Shown here: piece by piece, positions 7,060 to 15,818 of the stretch
How the letters are laid out: each line of letters opens with the position of its first letter
Numbering within the stretch: position 1 is the stretch's first letter
Assembly (NCBI GenBank): GCA_934131175.1
Contig: CAKOZD010000002.1
Location: 127,294-191,293, forward strand
Source of the DNA: an uncultured Bacilli bacterium
GTDB taxonomy: Bacteria; Bacillota_I; Bacilli_A; RF39; UBA660
Length of the DNA: 64,000 nt
Direction: 5' to 3'
Notes under the pieces: generated by a model
Told to the model about the DNA's origin: nothing
Seen by the model: the letters and a program-made list of their open reading frames with translations, nothing else
Databases searched by the model: none
Position numbers and translations under genes: made by a program

Positions 7060-9336
7060 ATGAAGAAGAAAAACGGAAAGAAAAAGGTTATTATAACTTC
7101 TATCGTTTTAGTTTTACTTACTGTTCTTATTTGCTTTTCATTTATTCCTCTTTTTAGTAACTTAAAGTTCGGTTTAGATTTACAAGGTGGGTTTGAAATA
7201 CTTTATAAAGCTGAATCAATTGATGGTTCTAAGATGACTAATGAAAAGTTAACAGCGACTTATAAAACTTTAAGTAAAAGAATTGATAGTTTAGGTGTAA
7301 GTGAGCCTGAAATTACAATTGAAGGTAGTGATAAGATTCGTGTAAAACTTGCTGGTGTAAAAGACCCAGATGAAGCACGTAATCAATTATCTACAGTTGC
7401 AACATTATCTTTTAGAGATACAGAAGATAATTTACTTATGAGTAGTGATGTATTAAAAGCAGGTGGTGCGAAAATCAGTCAAGATTCAAGTGGTAATCCT
7501 GCAGTACTTCTAACAATAAAAGATAAAGATAAATTTTATGAAGTAACTAAAAAGATTAGTGAACAAAAAAATAACTCTATAGTTATTTGGTTAGATTTTA
7601 ATGAATTAACTGATAGTTATGAAAAAGAAGGTAGTATGTGTGGTACAAGTGAGTCTAATTGTTTAAGTGCTGCTACTGTATCACAAGGATTTGCTAGTGA
7701 TGTTATTATTCAAGGAAGTTTTACTGATGATGAAGTTAGTAACTTAGTTGATTTAATTAATAGTGGTTCACTTCCAGCTAAATTAAGTGAAGTATCTTCA
7801 CAAACTGTTGGAGCATCATTTGGTGATGAAACACTTCATACTACTTTAGTAGCAGGAATAATTGCTATTATTGCTATAGTATTAATTTTAATTTTAATTT
7901 ATCATTTTGCTGGATTTATTTCATCAATTTCTATGATGATTTATACATTCCTAGTATTTGGAATATTCTGGTTAGTAGGTGGAGTTTTAACGTTACCAGG
8001 AATTGCGGCGTTAGTTCTAGGTATTGGTATGGCAGTTGACTCTAACGTTATTACTTTTGCAAGAATTAAAGATGAATTATTAAAGGGTAAGAGCCTACCT
8101 ACAGCATTTAAAGAGGGTTCTAAATCAAGTTTTAGTGCTATAGTTGACTCAAATATTACAACTTTAATAGTTGCAATTATAATGTTTATGTTTGGTGAAT
8201 CTAGTATTAAAGGATTTGCTACTATGTTAATTATTACTGTACTTGTTACTATGGTAACTATGGTATTCTTAACTAGATCTTTATTAAAAATATTTGTAAA
8301 TAGTGATTTCTTTAATGATAAGACTAAGTTATTTATAAATATTAAGAAAGAAGATATACCAGATGTTTCTAAGAATGAAGAAGCAAAACCTAATATGTTT
8401 AGTAAAGTTAATTTCTTTAAACATAAAAAGACTGCTATTGCAATATCATTAATTATTATAATTGTTGGTTCAATTATGATTGGTGTTAAAGGATTAAATC
8501 TTGGTATTGATTATCGTGCTGGTACTGATATTACTATTGTTACTGATAAAAATGTTAGTAAGAAAGCACTTAAGACTGATCTTTCTAAATTAAAATTAAA
8601 AGATAGTAGTATTGATATTGGTACAGATGAGATAAGTATTAGAATTGATGATGCATTAGATGGAGATAAAGTAAAAGAGACAAATAACTATTTTGAAGAA
8701 AAATATGATGCTAAAGTAAATATTGGTGTTGTTTCTAACTTAGTTCAAAAAGAACTTATTAAGAATGCAGTATTATCAGTATTAATTGCTTTAATTGGAA
8801 TTATTTTATACGTATCTATTAGATTTAAATTTAGTTATGCAGTAGGTGGAGTTGTTGCTTTAATTCACGATGTATGTATTATATTTGCTTTATTTGCATT
8901 AACAAGATTTGAAGTGTCTTCTATGTTTATTGCAGCAGTTCTTGCTATTATTGGTTATTCTATAAATGATACAATTGTTTTATTTGATAGAATACGTGAA
9001 AATATTAATGAATATGGTAATAGTAAAAAGATGACTCCTGAGAAGTTAGAAGAACTTGCTAATTTAAGTGTACAAGAGACATTTACTAGAACAATTTATA
9101 CAAGTTTAACTACATTAATTCCAGTAATTGTACTATTGATTCTTGGTTCAAGTGGTATATTTACATTTAATATGGCTATGTTATTTGGACTAATTGCTGG
9201 TACATATTCATCTATTTTTATAGCAACAATTATTTTCTTAAATATTGAAAAGAAAAATATTGGTAAGAAAGTAAAACCTAAAAAAGTATATAAAGATGAT
9301 TATGAAGAATTAGAGGTAAAAGGAGTAAATTGTTAA
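7060..9336 (+). CDS. secDF: Fused protein translocase subunit SecDF
   Basis: A single 758-residue SecD-SecF fusion, as in many Firmicutes. It uses the proton motive force to pull exported proteins through SecYEG. The SecD half has one N-terminal helix, the FGLDLQGGFEILY motif, a large extracellular domain (about residues 50-250) and five more helices. The SecF half begins near residue 450 with a helix, then NLGIDYRAGTDI (the SecF equivalent motif), and ends with five helices. I predict 12 membrane segments. The start ATG 7060 follows AGAGGTGG at 7048; the upstream in-frame alternative at 7030 lies inside comN without a site. Confidence 0.95.
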   Translation: MKKKNGKKKVIITSIVLVLLTVLICFSFIPLFSNLKFGLDLQGGFEILYKAESIDGSKMTNEKLTATYKTLSKRIDSLGVSEPEITIEGSDKIRVKLAGVKDPDEARNQLSTVATLSFRDTEDNLLMSSDVLKAGGAKISQDSSGNPAVLLTIKDKDKFYEVTKKISEQKNNSIVIWLDFNELTDSYEKEGSMCGTSESNCLSAATVSQGFASDVIIQGSFTDDEVSNLVDLINSGSLPAKLSEVSSQTVGASFGDETLHTTLVAGIIAIIAIVLILILIYHFAGFISSISMMIYTFLVFGIFWLVGGVLTLPGIAALVLGIGMAVDSNVITFARIKDELLKGKSLPTAFKEGSKSSFSAIVDSNITTLIVAIIMFMFGESSIKGFATMLIITVLVTMVTMVFLTRSLLKIFVNSDFFNDKTKLFINIKKEDIPDVSKNEEAKPNMFSKVNFFKHKKTAIAISLIIIIVGSIMIGVKGLNLGIDYRAGTDITIVTDKNVSKKALKTDLSKLKLKDSSIDIGTDEISIRIDDALDGDKVKETNNYFEEKYDAKVNIGVVSNLVQKELIKNAVLSVLIALIGIILYVSIRFKFSYAVGGVVALIHDVCIIFALFALTRFEVSSMFIAAVLAIIGYSINDTIVLFDRIRENINEYGNSKKMTPEKLEELANLSVQETFTRTIYTSLTTLIPVIVLLILGSSGIFTFNMAMLFGLIAGTYSSIFIATIIFLNIEKKNIGKKVKPKKVYKDDYEELEVKGVNC

Positions 9337-9346
9337 TTGAGGGGAG

Positions 9347-11518
9347 ATGAGTTCTTTGTCAAAAACTAAGAATTTAGATGATGTTAAAATAGAAGATATA
9401 CTTAGTAAAGTACATGAGTATATTGAAGATGAAGAACAAGTTAAAGTTATAGAACGTGCATATTCTTTTGCTTTGAAAAAGCATAATGGACAATATAGAA
9501 AAAGTGGAGAGGCTTACATTTATCATCCGATGAATGTAGCCTTAATTCTTACTACAGTTTATGCTGACTATCAAACAATAGCAGCGGGATTTATGCATGA
9601 TGTTTTGGAGGATTGTGATTGTACTCCAGAAGAGATGGAAGAAGAATTTGGACGAGAGATTACAAAACTTGTTCAAGGGGTTACAAAGCTTGGTAAAATT
9701 CATTTTTCTACTGAGAATGAATATTTAATAGATTATTATAAAAAGATAATTGTTGGTATGAGTGAAGATGTTCGTGTAATAATCATTAAACTTGCAGATA
9801 GACTTCATAATATGCGTACTCTTTGGGCAATACCAGAGGATAGACAAAAGATTAAAGCAAAAGAAGCATTAGAAATACTTGCACCTATTGCAGATCACTT
9901 AGGTATTCATAAAATTAAAAGTGAACTTGAAGATTTATCACTTAGATATTTAAAACCAGATGTATTTTATGATATTGCTGAAAGACTTAATAAAACTAAA
10001 ATTGAACGTGATAAGTATGTTTTAGATATGGAACATGAAGTTACTGATTTACTAAATGAACATCATATTCCTCATGAAATTAAGGGACGTTCTAAGTGTA
10101 TTTATAGTATTTATAATAAATTAAATAAAGGTAAAAAGTTTAGTGACATATATGACTTACTTGCTCTTAGAATTATTGTTAATACTGAACAAGAATGTTA
10201 TTTAGCTCTTGGTTTAATTCATTCTAAGTTTAGACCATTACCTAAGAGATTTAAAGATTATATAGCAATGCCTAAACCTAATATGTATCAGTCTTTACAT
10301 ACAACTGTATTTGGTATAGGTGGAGATTTATTTGAGATACAAATTCGTACACATGAGATGGATGAAGTTGCAGAAAATGGTATTGCTGCTCACTGGTCAT
10401 ATAAAGAAAATAATGGAAGTAATACAGCAGCTAACTTACAAAATACTACAGAACAAAAACTTCAATTCTTTAAATCTATTATTGATTTAAGTCATGAAAA
10501 TATGAATAGTGAAGAGTTTGTTAATAGTGTTAGAGATGAAGTTTTAAATAATAATATTTATTGCTATACTCCAAAAGGAGATGTAATTGAACTTCCAAGA
10601 GGGGCAACTCCAATTGACTTTGCATATCATATTCATACAAAAGTTGGAGAAACTACAGTTGGAGCAATAGTTAATAATAATATAGTTCCTCTAAACTATG
10701 AATTAAAAGATAATGATATAGTAAAAATTAATACTAATAAGAGTTCAACTCCATCAAAAGAATGGATAAATTTTGTTAAATCTACACAAGTTAGAAATAA
10801 GATACGTTCATTCTTTACTAAAAATGATAGAGAAATCTATATTGAACGTGGAAAATATACTTTAGAAAAAGAATTACGTAAGAGAAAATTATCTATTTCA
10901 GAATTTACTAGTGATGAAAATGTTAAAAAGATTTGTGAAGAAATTAAAGTTGATAATTTAGAAGAAATTTATTTAGCAATTGGAAATGGTAAATCTACTG
11001 CTAATGGGGTTATTAATATAATTGATAAACCTATTGAAAATGTTCCTGCTCCTAAAGTTATTAAAGTAACTGAGAAGAGTAAGGATGCAGATATTATTGT
11101 TAGTGGTATAGATAAAGTTAAAGTTAATTTAGCTAATTGTTGTAATCCAGTATATGGGGATGAAATAGTTGGTTATATTACTAAAGGAAATGGTATTTCA
11201 GTTCATTTAATGCATTGTCATAATTTATCTATGCTTGAAAATCGTACAGTAGATGTAAAATGGAATACTAATGTTAATAAGAGATATTTAACTAGTTTAT
11301 TAGTATATTCAAATGATAGTGATAATCATATGCTTGATTTAGTACAAATTATTTCTATGATGAATGTTAGTGTTGATGGAATTAAAACAATGAATAAGGG
11401 TGGAAATTCTGTTTACGAAGTAAATTGTTATGTAACTGGAATTGAACAGTTAAATAAGTTAATTGCTAATATTAATAAAAATTCTTATATAGAAAAAGTT
11501 GAGAGGGAAATGCGATGA
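9347..11518 (+). CDS. rel: Bifunctional (p)ppGpp synthetase/hydrolase Rel
   Basis: Long RelA/SpoT homologue of about 720 residues. Domains in order: HD hydrolase (YHPMNVALIL, FMHDVLEDC), synthetase (RFKDYIAMPKPN, YQSLHTTV, EIQIRTHEMDEVAE), TGS (YCYTPKGDVIELP), a zinc-finger-like segment with ANCCNPVYGD and MHCHN, and a C-terminal ACT domain. The RFKD motif in the synthetase is the form found in bifunctional Rel enzymes rather than in RelA. It makes and degrades the stringent-response alarmone. Start is uncertain: ATG 9347 has GAGGGG only about 4 nt upstream, while TTG 9356 is better spaced. dtd starts inside its stop codon. Confidence 0.95.
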   Translation: MSSLSKTKNLDDVKIEDILSKVHEYIEDEEQVKVIERAYSFALKKHNGQYRKSGEAYIYHPMNVALILTTVYADYQTIAAGFMHDVLEDCDCTPEEMEEEFGREITKLVQGVTKLGKIHFSTENEYLIDYYKKIIVGMSEDVRVIIIKLADRLHNMRTLWAIPEDRQKIKAKEALEILAPIADHLGIHKIKSELEDLSLRYLKPDVFYDIAERLNKTKIERDKYVLDMEHEVTDLLNEHHIPHEIKGRSKCIYSIYNKLNKGKKFSDIYDLLALRIIVNTEQECYLALGLIHSKFRPLPKRFKDYIAMPKPNMYQSLHTTVFGIGGDLFEIQIRTHEMDEVAENGIAAHWSYKENNGSNTAANLQNTTEQKLQFFKSIIDLSHENMNSEEFVNSVRDEVLNNNIYCYTPKGDVIELPRGATPIDFAYHIHTKVGETTVGAIVNNNIVPLNYELKDNDIVKINTNKSSTPSKEWINFVKSTQVRNKIRSFFTKNDREIYIERGKYTLEKELRKRKLSISEFTSDENVKKICEEIKVDNLEEIYLAIGNGKSTANGVINIIDKPIENVPAPKVIKVTEKSKDADIIVSGIDKVKVNLANCCNPVYGDEIVGYITKGNGISVHLMHCHNLSMLENRTVDVKWNTNVNKRYLTSLLVYSNDSDNHMLDLVQIISMMNVSVDGIKTMNKGGNSVYEVNCYVTGIEQLNKLIANINKNSYIEKVEREMR

Positions 11519-11949
11519 GAGTACTTGTTCAAAGAAGTGGAAAATCAAGTGTTAGTGTTTCTTCGAAAGTAGTTGGTAAAATTGATTCAGGACTTGTCCT
11601 TTTTGTAGGATTTACTGAAGGTGATGATATATCAAATATCAATTATCTTGTAAAAAAAGTTCTTAATCTTAGAATATTTCCAGATGAAAATGGAGTTATG
11701 AATAAAAGTATTTTAGATTATGGTGGAAGTATTTTATCAATATCTCAATTTACTTTGTATGCTGATACTAAAAAAGGAAATAGACCTAGTTATATAAATG
11801 CTTTAAGTGGTGAATATTCATCTAAGTTATATGATGAATTTAATAAAGTTTTAAGTGAAAGTATTCATGTTGAAACTGGTATATTCGGGGCTGATATGGA
11901 AGTTGATATTACAAATATTGGTCCAACAACTATAATGTTAGAGAGATGA
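11515..11949 (+). CDS. dtd: D-aminoacyl-tRNA deacylase
   Basis: 144 residues, full length for DTD. It removes D-amino acids wrongly attached to tRNA. Key motifs are the N-terminal MRVLVQRSGKSSV, SQFTLYAD (the SQxT active-site motif), GNRPSY and the C-terminal NIGPTTIML (GP-containing motif that holds the D-amino acid). It overlaps rel by four bases (ATGA). The rel-dtd-hisS-aspS order is conserved in Bacillus, although here two extra genes lie between dtd and hisS. Confidence 0.95.
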   Translation: MRVLVQRSGKSSVSVSSKVVGKIDSGLVLFVGFTEGDDISNINYLVKKVLNLRIFPDENGVMNKSILDYGGSILSISQFTLYADTKKGNRPSYINALSGEYSSKLYDEFNKVLSESIHVETGIFGADMEVDITNIGPTTIMLER

Positions 11950-11953
11950 TTTT

Positions 11954-13012
11954 ATGCATAGTAATAAATTAAATTATAAAATTATTAATATAACAGCTTT
12001 GATGTTACTTTTATATATTACATTTTCTAATATAGGACTTTGGTGGGGATTATTTGTTAAATGTATAAGTGTTCTTGCTCCATTTATTGTAGCTTTTGCA
12101 TTTGCTTATGCATTTACTCCATTAGTTAGATGGTTAAATAAAAAAGGACTAAGTAAAGGATTTTCTGTTGTTATTGTTTTACTTGGAATAATACTTTTAG
12201 TTGCTGGTATACTTGCAATAACACTTCCTCTTATTTATGAGCAATTATCATTACTTGTAAAGATGATTATGGAAGTAATGAATAATTTTGATAGTAAGTT
12301 TGATATTAACTTAGGTAGTTTTGAAATAAAAGTTACAGATTATTTAAATACATTAGTTAAAAATGTTGGACCTGTTGCTTCATCTTCAACAATGAATTTT
12401 GTAAATGGTTCATTTAGTTTTATTGGTAAGTTTATTGTTGGTTTTGTTGGATTTATTTATTTCTTAGCTGATATGGATAAGATTAGAAGTTATGTAAAAG
12501 AGTTCTTAACTTCTATTAATAAAAGAATTTTTGAGTATTTTAAGCTTATGGATACAGAGATTACTAACTATTTAAAAGGACTTGAAATATTTATGGTAAT
12601 TCAATTGTTTGAATATAGTATTTTATTCTTTATAGTTGGACATCCAAACTGGTTAATACTTGGAATTCTTGCTTGTGTTACAACAGTTATTCCATATTTT
12701 GGAGGATTAATTACTAATATTATTGCGATTATTTTAGCAAGTGTAGTATCAGTTCCTTTAATGATAGCAACAACAGTTATTTGTCTTATTTTTCCACAAT
12801 TAGATGGATATTTAATTTCACCTAAAGTTTATGGTAAAACTAATGATGTAAATCCACTTATAACAATAATGGCAGTTTCTGTAGGAGGTACTCTTGCTGG
12901 AATGACTGGAATTATTGTTGCATTACCAGTTTATTTACTAATTAGAACAACATATAGATTTTTTAGAAGAGATTTAAAAAAGGGTATGGTTATTGTAAAG
13001 GAAACTATTTAA
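11954..13012 (+). CDS. AI-2E family transporter (YdbI/PerM-like membrane protein)
   Basis: 352 residues with about eight membrane helices. The arrangement fits the PF01594 family: an N-terminal pair of helices (APFIVAFAFAYAFTPLVRWL), a central soluble stretch (residues 100-140), a helix pair followed by a charged segment, then ILACVTTVIPYFGG, PQLDGYLISPKVYGK and a terminal helix. The PQ...I.P...G motif is characteristic. Members are proposed exporters of small molecules, including AI-2, but the substrate here is unknown. It follows dtd after 4 bp, so it belongs to the same operon, and ends at a hairpin terminator. Confidence 0.85.
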   Translation: MHSNKLNYKIINITALMLLLYITFSNIGLWWGLFVKCISVLAPFIVAFAFAYAFTPLVRWLNKKGLSKGFSVVIVLLGIILLVAGILAITLPLIYEQLSLLVKMIMEVMNNFDSKFDINLGSFEIKVTDYLNTLVKNVGPVASSSTMNFVNGSFSFIGKFIVGFVGFIYFLADMDKIRSYVKEFLTSINKRIFEYFKLMDTEITNYLKGLEIFMVIQLFEYSILFFIVGHPNWLILGILACVTTVIPYFGGLITNIIAIILASVVSVPLMIATTVICLIFPQLDGYLISPKVYGKTNDVNPLITIMAVSVGGTLAGMTGIIVALPVYLLIRTTYRFFRRDLKKGMVIVKETI

Positions 13013-13024
13013 TAGTTTCTTTTT
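13001..13024 (+). terminator. Intrinsic terminator
   Basis: GAAACTA (13001-13007) pairs with TAGTTTC (13013-13019) across a loop holding the stop codon, followed by TTTTT. Confidence 0.7.
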
Positions 13025-13043
13025 GTATAAGAAGAGGTGAATT

Positions 13044-14201
13044 ATGCTTGGTAGTGAAAAAGAAATTATAAACGAATTAAAATTTTGTCTTAAAAGATTA
13101 GAAACTGAAAAGAATAGAGAAATAAAATTTGCTTTATATAGCTATATTGAAAATCTTGATGGAGTTTTGAAAACTCTTGGTAGTGGTTTTAAAATTAAAA
13201 GAAAAGATATTTTTAAAAGTGAAAGAGAGTATCAGAAATTTAAAAATAAATTCAATTTATATGAAAAAAAATTTGTTAGTAATTTTTGCTATTATAAAGA
13301 TGTTCATAGTGACTTTTTAAATGGAATTTTAGTAAGAATAGAACCATCATTTTACGAAAAAATTGAAGGATGTCAATATTCGGAACAGAGTAATGCTTTT
13401 AGTAAAGACGAATTTATTACTGTATTTCATGACTTTTGTGAAGAGTTGGGAATTGTTTATTTATTTGATAGTTTAATTGATAAAAAGATAATTTCTTTTG
13501 ATATGAATAATTCTGATAGTAAGTATTATGGTTTAATGTTACATAATCCATTAAATGGTAATTCTCATGTCTTAGTAAATAATTTCTCATATAATGTAGA
13601 TAGTATGTTTACATTAGCCCATGAAATGGGACATGTTTATGATACTGAGTGTTTTGATTCATCAAGCTCTGTTTCTAAATATAATAAATACATGTATAAT
13701 TCATTAAATATAGAAGTTATTTCTAAATTATTTGAAAATTTATTATTAGATTATTTAATAAAAAATAATATAAGAAAAAAAGTTGCGATAGATAAATTGA
13801 TTGATGATTTAATTATTGGGCATGATAATATGTTTTCTACATATATTATATCTTTATTAGATGATGAATATATAGAAAATGATAGATATAAATATATGTC
13901 TAATGATTATTTTTCTTCTTTAGTTAGTAAATATATTAATTCTAAAAGTGGAGAGTTAAATAATATTAGTAACTATAATTTAGATTTAATAGATGATATA
14001 GTTTATACTTATGGAGATATTATTTCTTTATTTTTAAAAGAATATGTTAGTTCTTGTAAATTAAGTAATTCTTTAGAATTTAATAAATTTATGAGTGAAA
14101 GATTTAATCCTTTTAATGATAAATTTATTGATAATAATGGTTTGACTCCTAAAAAATATGAAGAATTATATAAAAAAAGGCTTGAATTAGTAAAAAAATA
14201 A
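13044..14201 (+). CDS. Putative M3-like zinc metallopeptidase
   Basis: 385 residues, no signal peptide. Around residue 195 it has FTLAHEMGHVYD, an HExxH zinc motif, and about 30 residues later NIEVISKLFENLL, where the Glu of E(V)xSxxFE would be the third zinc ligand. This spacing and the ExxSxxFE pattern are those of oligoendopeptidase F and other M3 peptidases. The protein is shorter than PepF (about 600 residues), and the N-terminal lobe is reduced. It is likely cytoplasmic and would cut short peptides, but activity is inferred. AGAGGTG precedes the ATG at normal spacing. Confidence 0.65.
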   Translation: MLGSEKEIINELKFCLKRLETEKNREIKFALYSYIENLDGVLKTLGSGFKIKRKDIFKSEREYQKFKNKFNLYEKKFVSNFCYYKDVHSDFLNGILVRIEPSFYEKIEGCQYSEQSNAFSKDEFITVFHDFCEELGIVYLFDSLIDKKIISFDMNNSDSKYYGLMLHNPLNGNSHVLVNNFSYNVDSMFTLAHEMGHVYDTECFDSSSSVSKYNKYMYNSLNIEVISKLFENLLLDYLIKNNIRKKVAIDKLIDDLIIGHDNMFSTYIISLLDDEYIENDRYKYMSNDYFSSLVSKYINSKSGELNNISNYNLDLIDDIVYTYGDIISLFLKEYVSSCKLSNSLEFNKFMSERFNPFNDKFIDNNGLTPKKYEELYKKRLELVKK

Positions 14202-14230
14202 TTGTTTTAGAAATAATTTTGTTTTATAAT
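14202..14230 (+). promoter_or_regulatory. Promoter of the hisS-aspS T-box transcript
   Basis: TTGTTT (14202-14207) and TATAAT (14225-14230) are 17 bp apart. Transcription would begin near 14237, at the 5' edge of the T-box leader. Confidence 0.75.
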
Positions 14231-14236
14231 ATAGAT

Positions 14237-14420
14237 AACTTCTTTGGAAAGAGTAGTTTTATTGATATTTATAGAGATAGTATGGTTGGTGGAAATACTA
14301 ATTTAGATAAAATGAAGACATCCAGTTAATTGGAAGCGCTTACTGCGATAAAAGTATTATGAGAAAAAAATAAGGTGGCACCACGAAGATAATTCGTCCT
14401 TAGGGGTGTCATCTTTTTAT
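14237..14420 (+). ncRNA. T-box riboswitch leader of hisS-aspS
   Basis: The region between the promoter and hisS has the full T-box layout. Stem I includes the AGAGATAGTATGGTTGGTGG stretch (14272-14291) with the conserved distal loop. The specifier-loop region ends with GAAGACAT (14314-14321). The T-box core AAGGTGGCACCACG (14372-14385) is the strongest landmark. The terminator forms between the TGGCACC part and GGTGTCA (about 14404-14410) and is followed by CTTTTTATTTTT. In the family, uncharged tRNA binds the specifier and the T-box and blocks the terminator. The specifier GAC codes for Asp; the overlapping CAT would code for His. It controls both downstream synthetases. Confidence 0.92.
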
Positions 14421-14436
14421 TTTTAGGAGGGATAAG

Positions 14437-15816
14437 ATGATACAAAGACAAAAAGGCTGTAATGATATTACAGGACGTGATGCGAAAGTTTGGAAGTACG
14501 TTGGTACTGTAATTGATGCTTTAATGGAAAAGTATAATTATAATTACATTCGTACACCTATTATTGAGGCAACTGAATTATTTCATAGAGGAATAGGTGA
14601 TACTACTGATATCGTTACTAAGGAAAGTTATGATTTTCAAGATAAGGGTGGAAGAAATATTACTTTAAGACCAGAAGGAACTGCAGGAGTTGTTAGAAGC
14701 TATATTGAAAATAAGATGTATGGTGATCCTAATCAACCAGTAAAAGTTTACTATAATGGAACAATGTATAGATATGAAAGACCACAATCTGGAAGAGATA
14801 GAGAATTAACTCAATTTGGTATGGAAATTCTTGGTAGTGATGATCCACTTAGTGATGCTGAAATTATTAGTGCAGCAGTAAACTTATATAAAATGTTAGG
14901 ATTAAAAGAAATTAAAGTAAACTTAAATAGTTTAGGTGACAATGAAAGTAGAGCAAATTATCGTGAAGCATTAATTGAGTATTTTAAACCACATATTAAT
15001 GATTTTTGTGAAGATTGCCAAGAAAGATTATTAAAGAATCCATTGAGAATATTAGATTGTAAAGTAGATGCAGAAAATGAAATATTAAAGAATGCTCCAA
15101 CTACACTTGATTTTTTAAATGAAGATAGTCGTGATAGATTTGAAAAGGTTCAAGAATATTTAGATATTATGCAAATAAAATATGAAATTAATCCAAGAAT
15201 TGTTCGTGGACTTGATTATTATAATCATACTGTTTTTGAAATTGAAGCAAAAGTTGATGGATTTGGTTCTAATAATGTTTTAGGCGGTGGAGGAAGATAT
15301 AATGGTCTTGTTAATCAATTAGGTGGACCAGAAACTCCATGTGTTGGTTTTGCAAGTGGTATAGGTAGACTTGTAATGGCTCTTGAACTTGAAAAGGTTA
15401 AATTACCAATAGTTGAAGATATTGATTTATTCTTAATGTATGTAAATGATGATGAGAAGAAGTATGCTGCATATCTTTCACAAGAATTAAGACTTGCAGG
15501 ATTCATTGTTGATACAGAATATACTGGTCGTGGACTAAAAGGTCAATTTAAACAAGCCGATAGATTAAATGCTAAATTTACTTGTGTTTTAAATAGTGAA
15601 GATTTAAATAATAATGAAGTAAAAATTAAAAATAATAGAACTAAAGAAGAAGAAATTATTAGTTTAGACGTTTTAATTTATTACTTAGATGAAAAAATAA
15701 ATGCAATGGAAGATGATGGAGAAGAATACGATATGGCAGATGATGGATGTTGTTGTGGAGGACATTCTGAAGGTCATGAGTGTTGTGGTCATTGTCATCA
15801 CGAGGAGGAAGAATAA
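14437..15816 (+). CDS. hisS: Histidyl-tRNA synthetase with Cys/His-rich tail
   Basis: Class II synthetase charging tRNA-His. Visible motifs are RPEGTAGVVRSYI (motif 2 region), NGTMYRYERPQSGRDRELTQ, RGLDYYNHTVFEIE (histidine A motif), GGGGRYNGLV and GFASGIGRLVMALE (motif 3). An anticodon-binding domain follows from about residue 325. The family normally ends near residue 420-430; here a 30-residue tail carries CCCGGHSEGHECCGHCHH, with six Cys and five His, and ends in four Glu. The tail looks metal-binding. The Glu codons at its end double as the Shine-Dalgarno of aspS. The start has a strong AGGAGGG and lies behind the T-box leader. Confidence 0.96.
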   Translation: MIQRQKGCNDITGRDAKVWKYVGTVIDALMEKYNYNYIRTPIIEATELFHRGIGDTTDIVTKESYDFQDKGGRNITLRPEGTAGVVRSYIENKMYGDPNQPVKVYYNGTMYRYERPQSGRDRELTQFGMEILGSDDPLSDAEIISAAVNLYKMLGLKEIKVNLNSLGDNESRANYREALIEYFKPHINDFCEDCQERLLKNPLRILDCKVDAENEILKNAPTTLDFLNEDSRDRFEKVQEYLDIMQIKYEINPRIVRGLDYYNHTVFEIEAKVDGFGSNNVLGGGGRYNGLVNQLGGPETPCVGFASGIGRLVMALELEKVKLPIVEDIDLFLMYVNDDEKKYAAYLSQELRLAGFIVDTEYTGRGLKGQFKQADRLNAKFTCVLNSEDLNNNEVKIKNNRTKEEEIISLDVLIYYLDEKINAMEDDGEEYDMADDGCCCGGHSEGHECCGHCHHEEEE

Positions 15817-15818
15817 TT

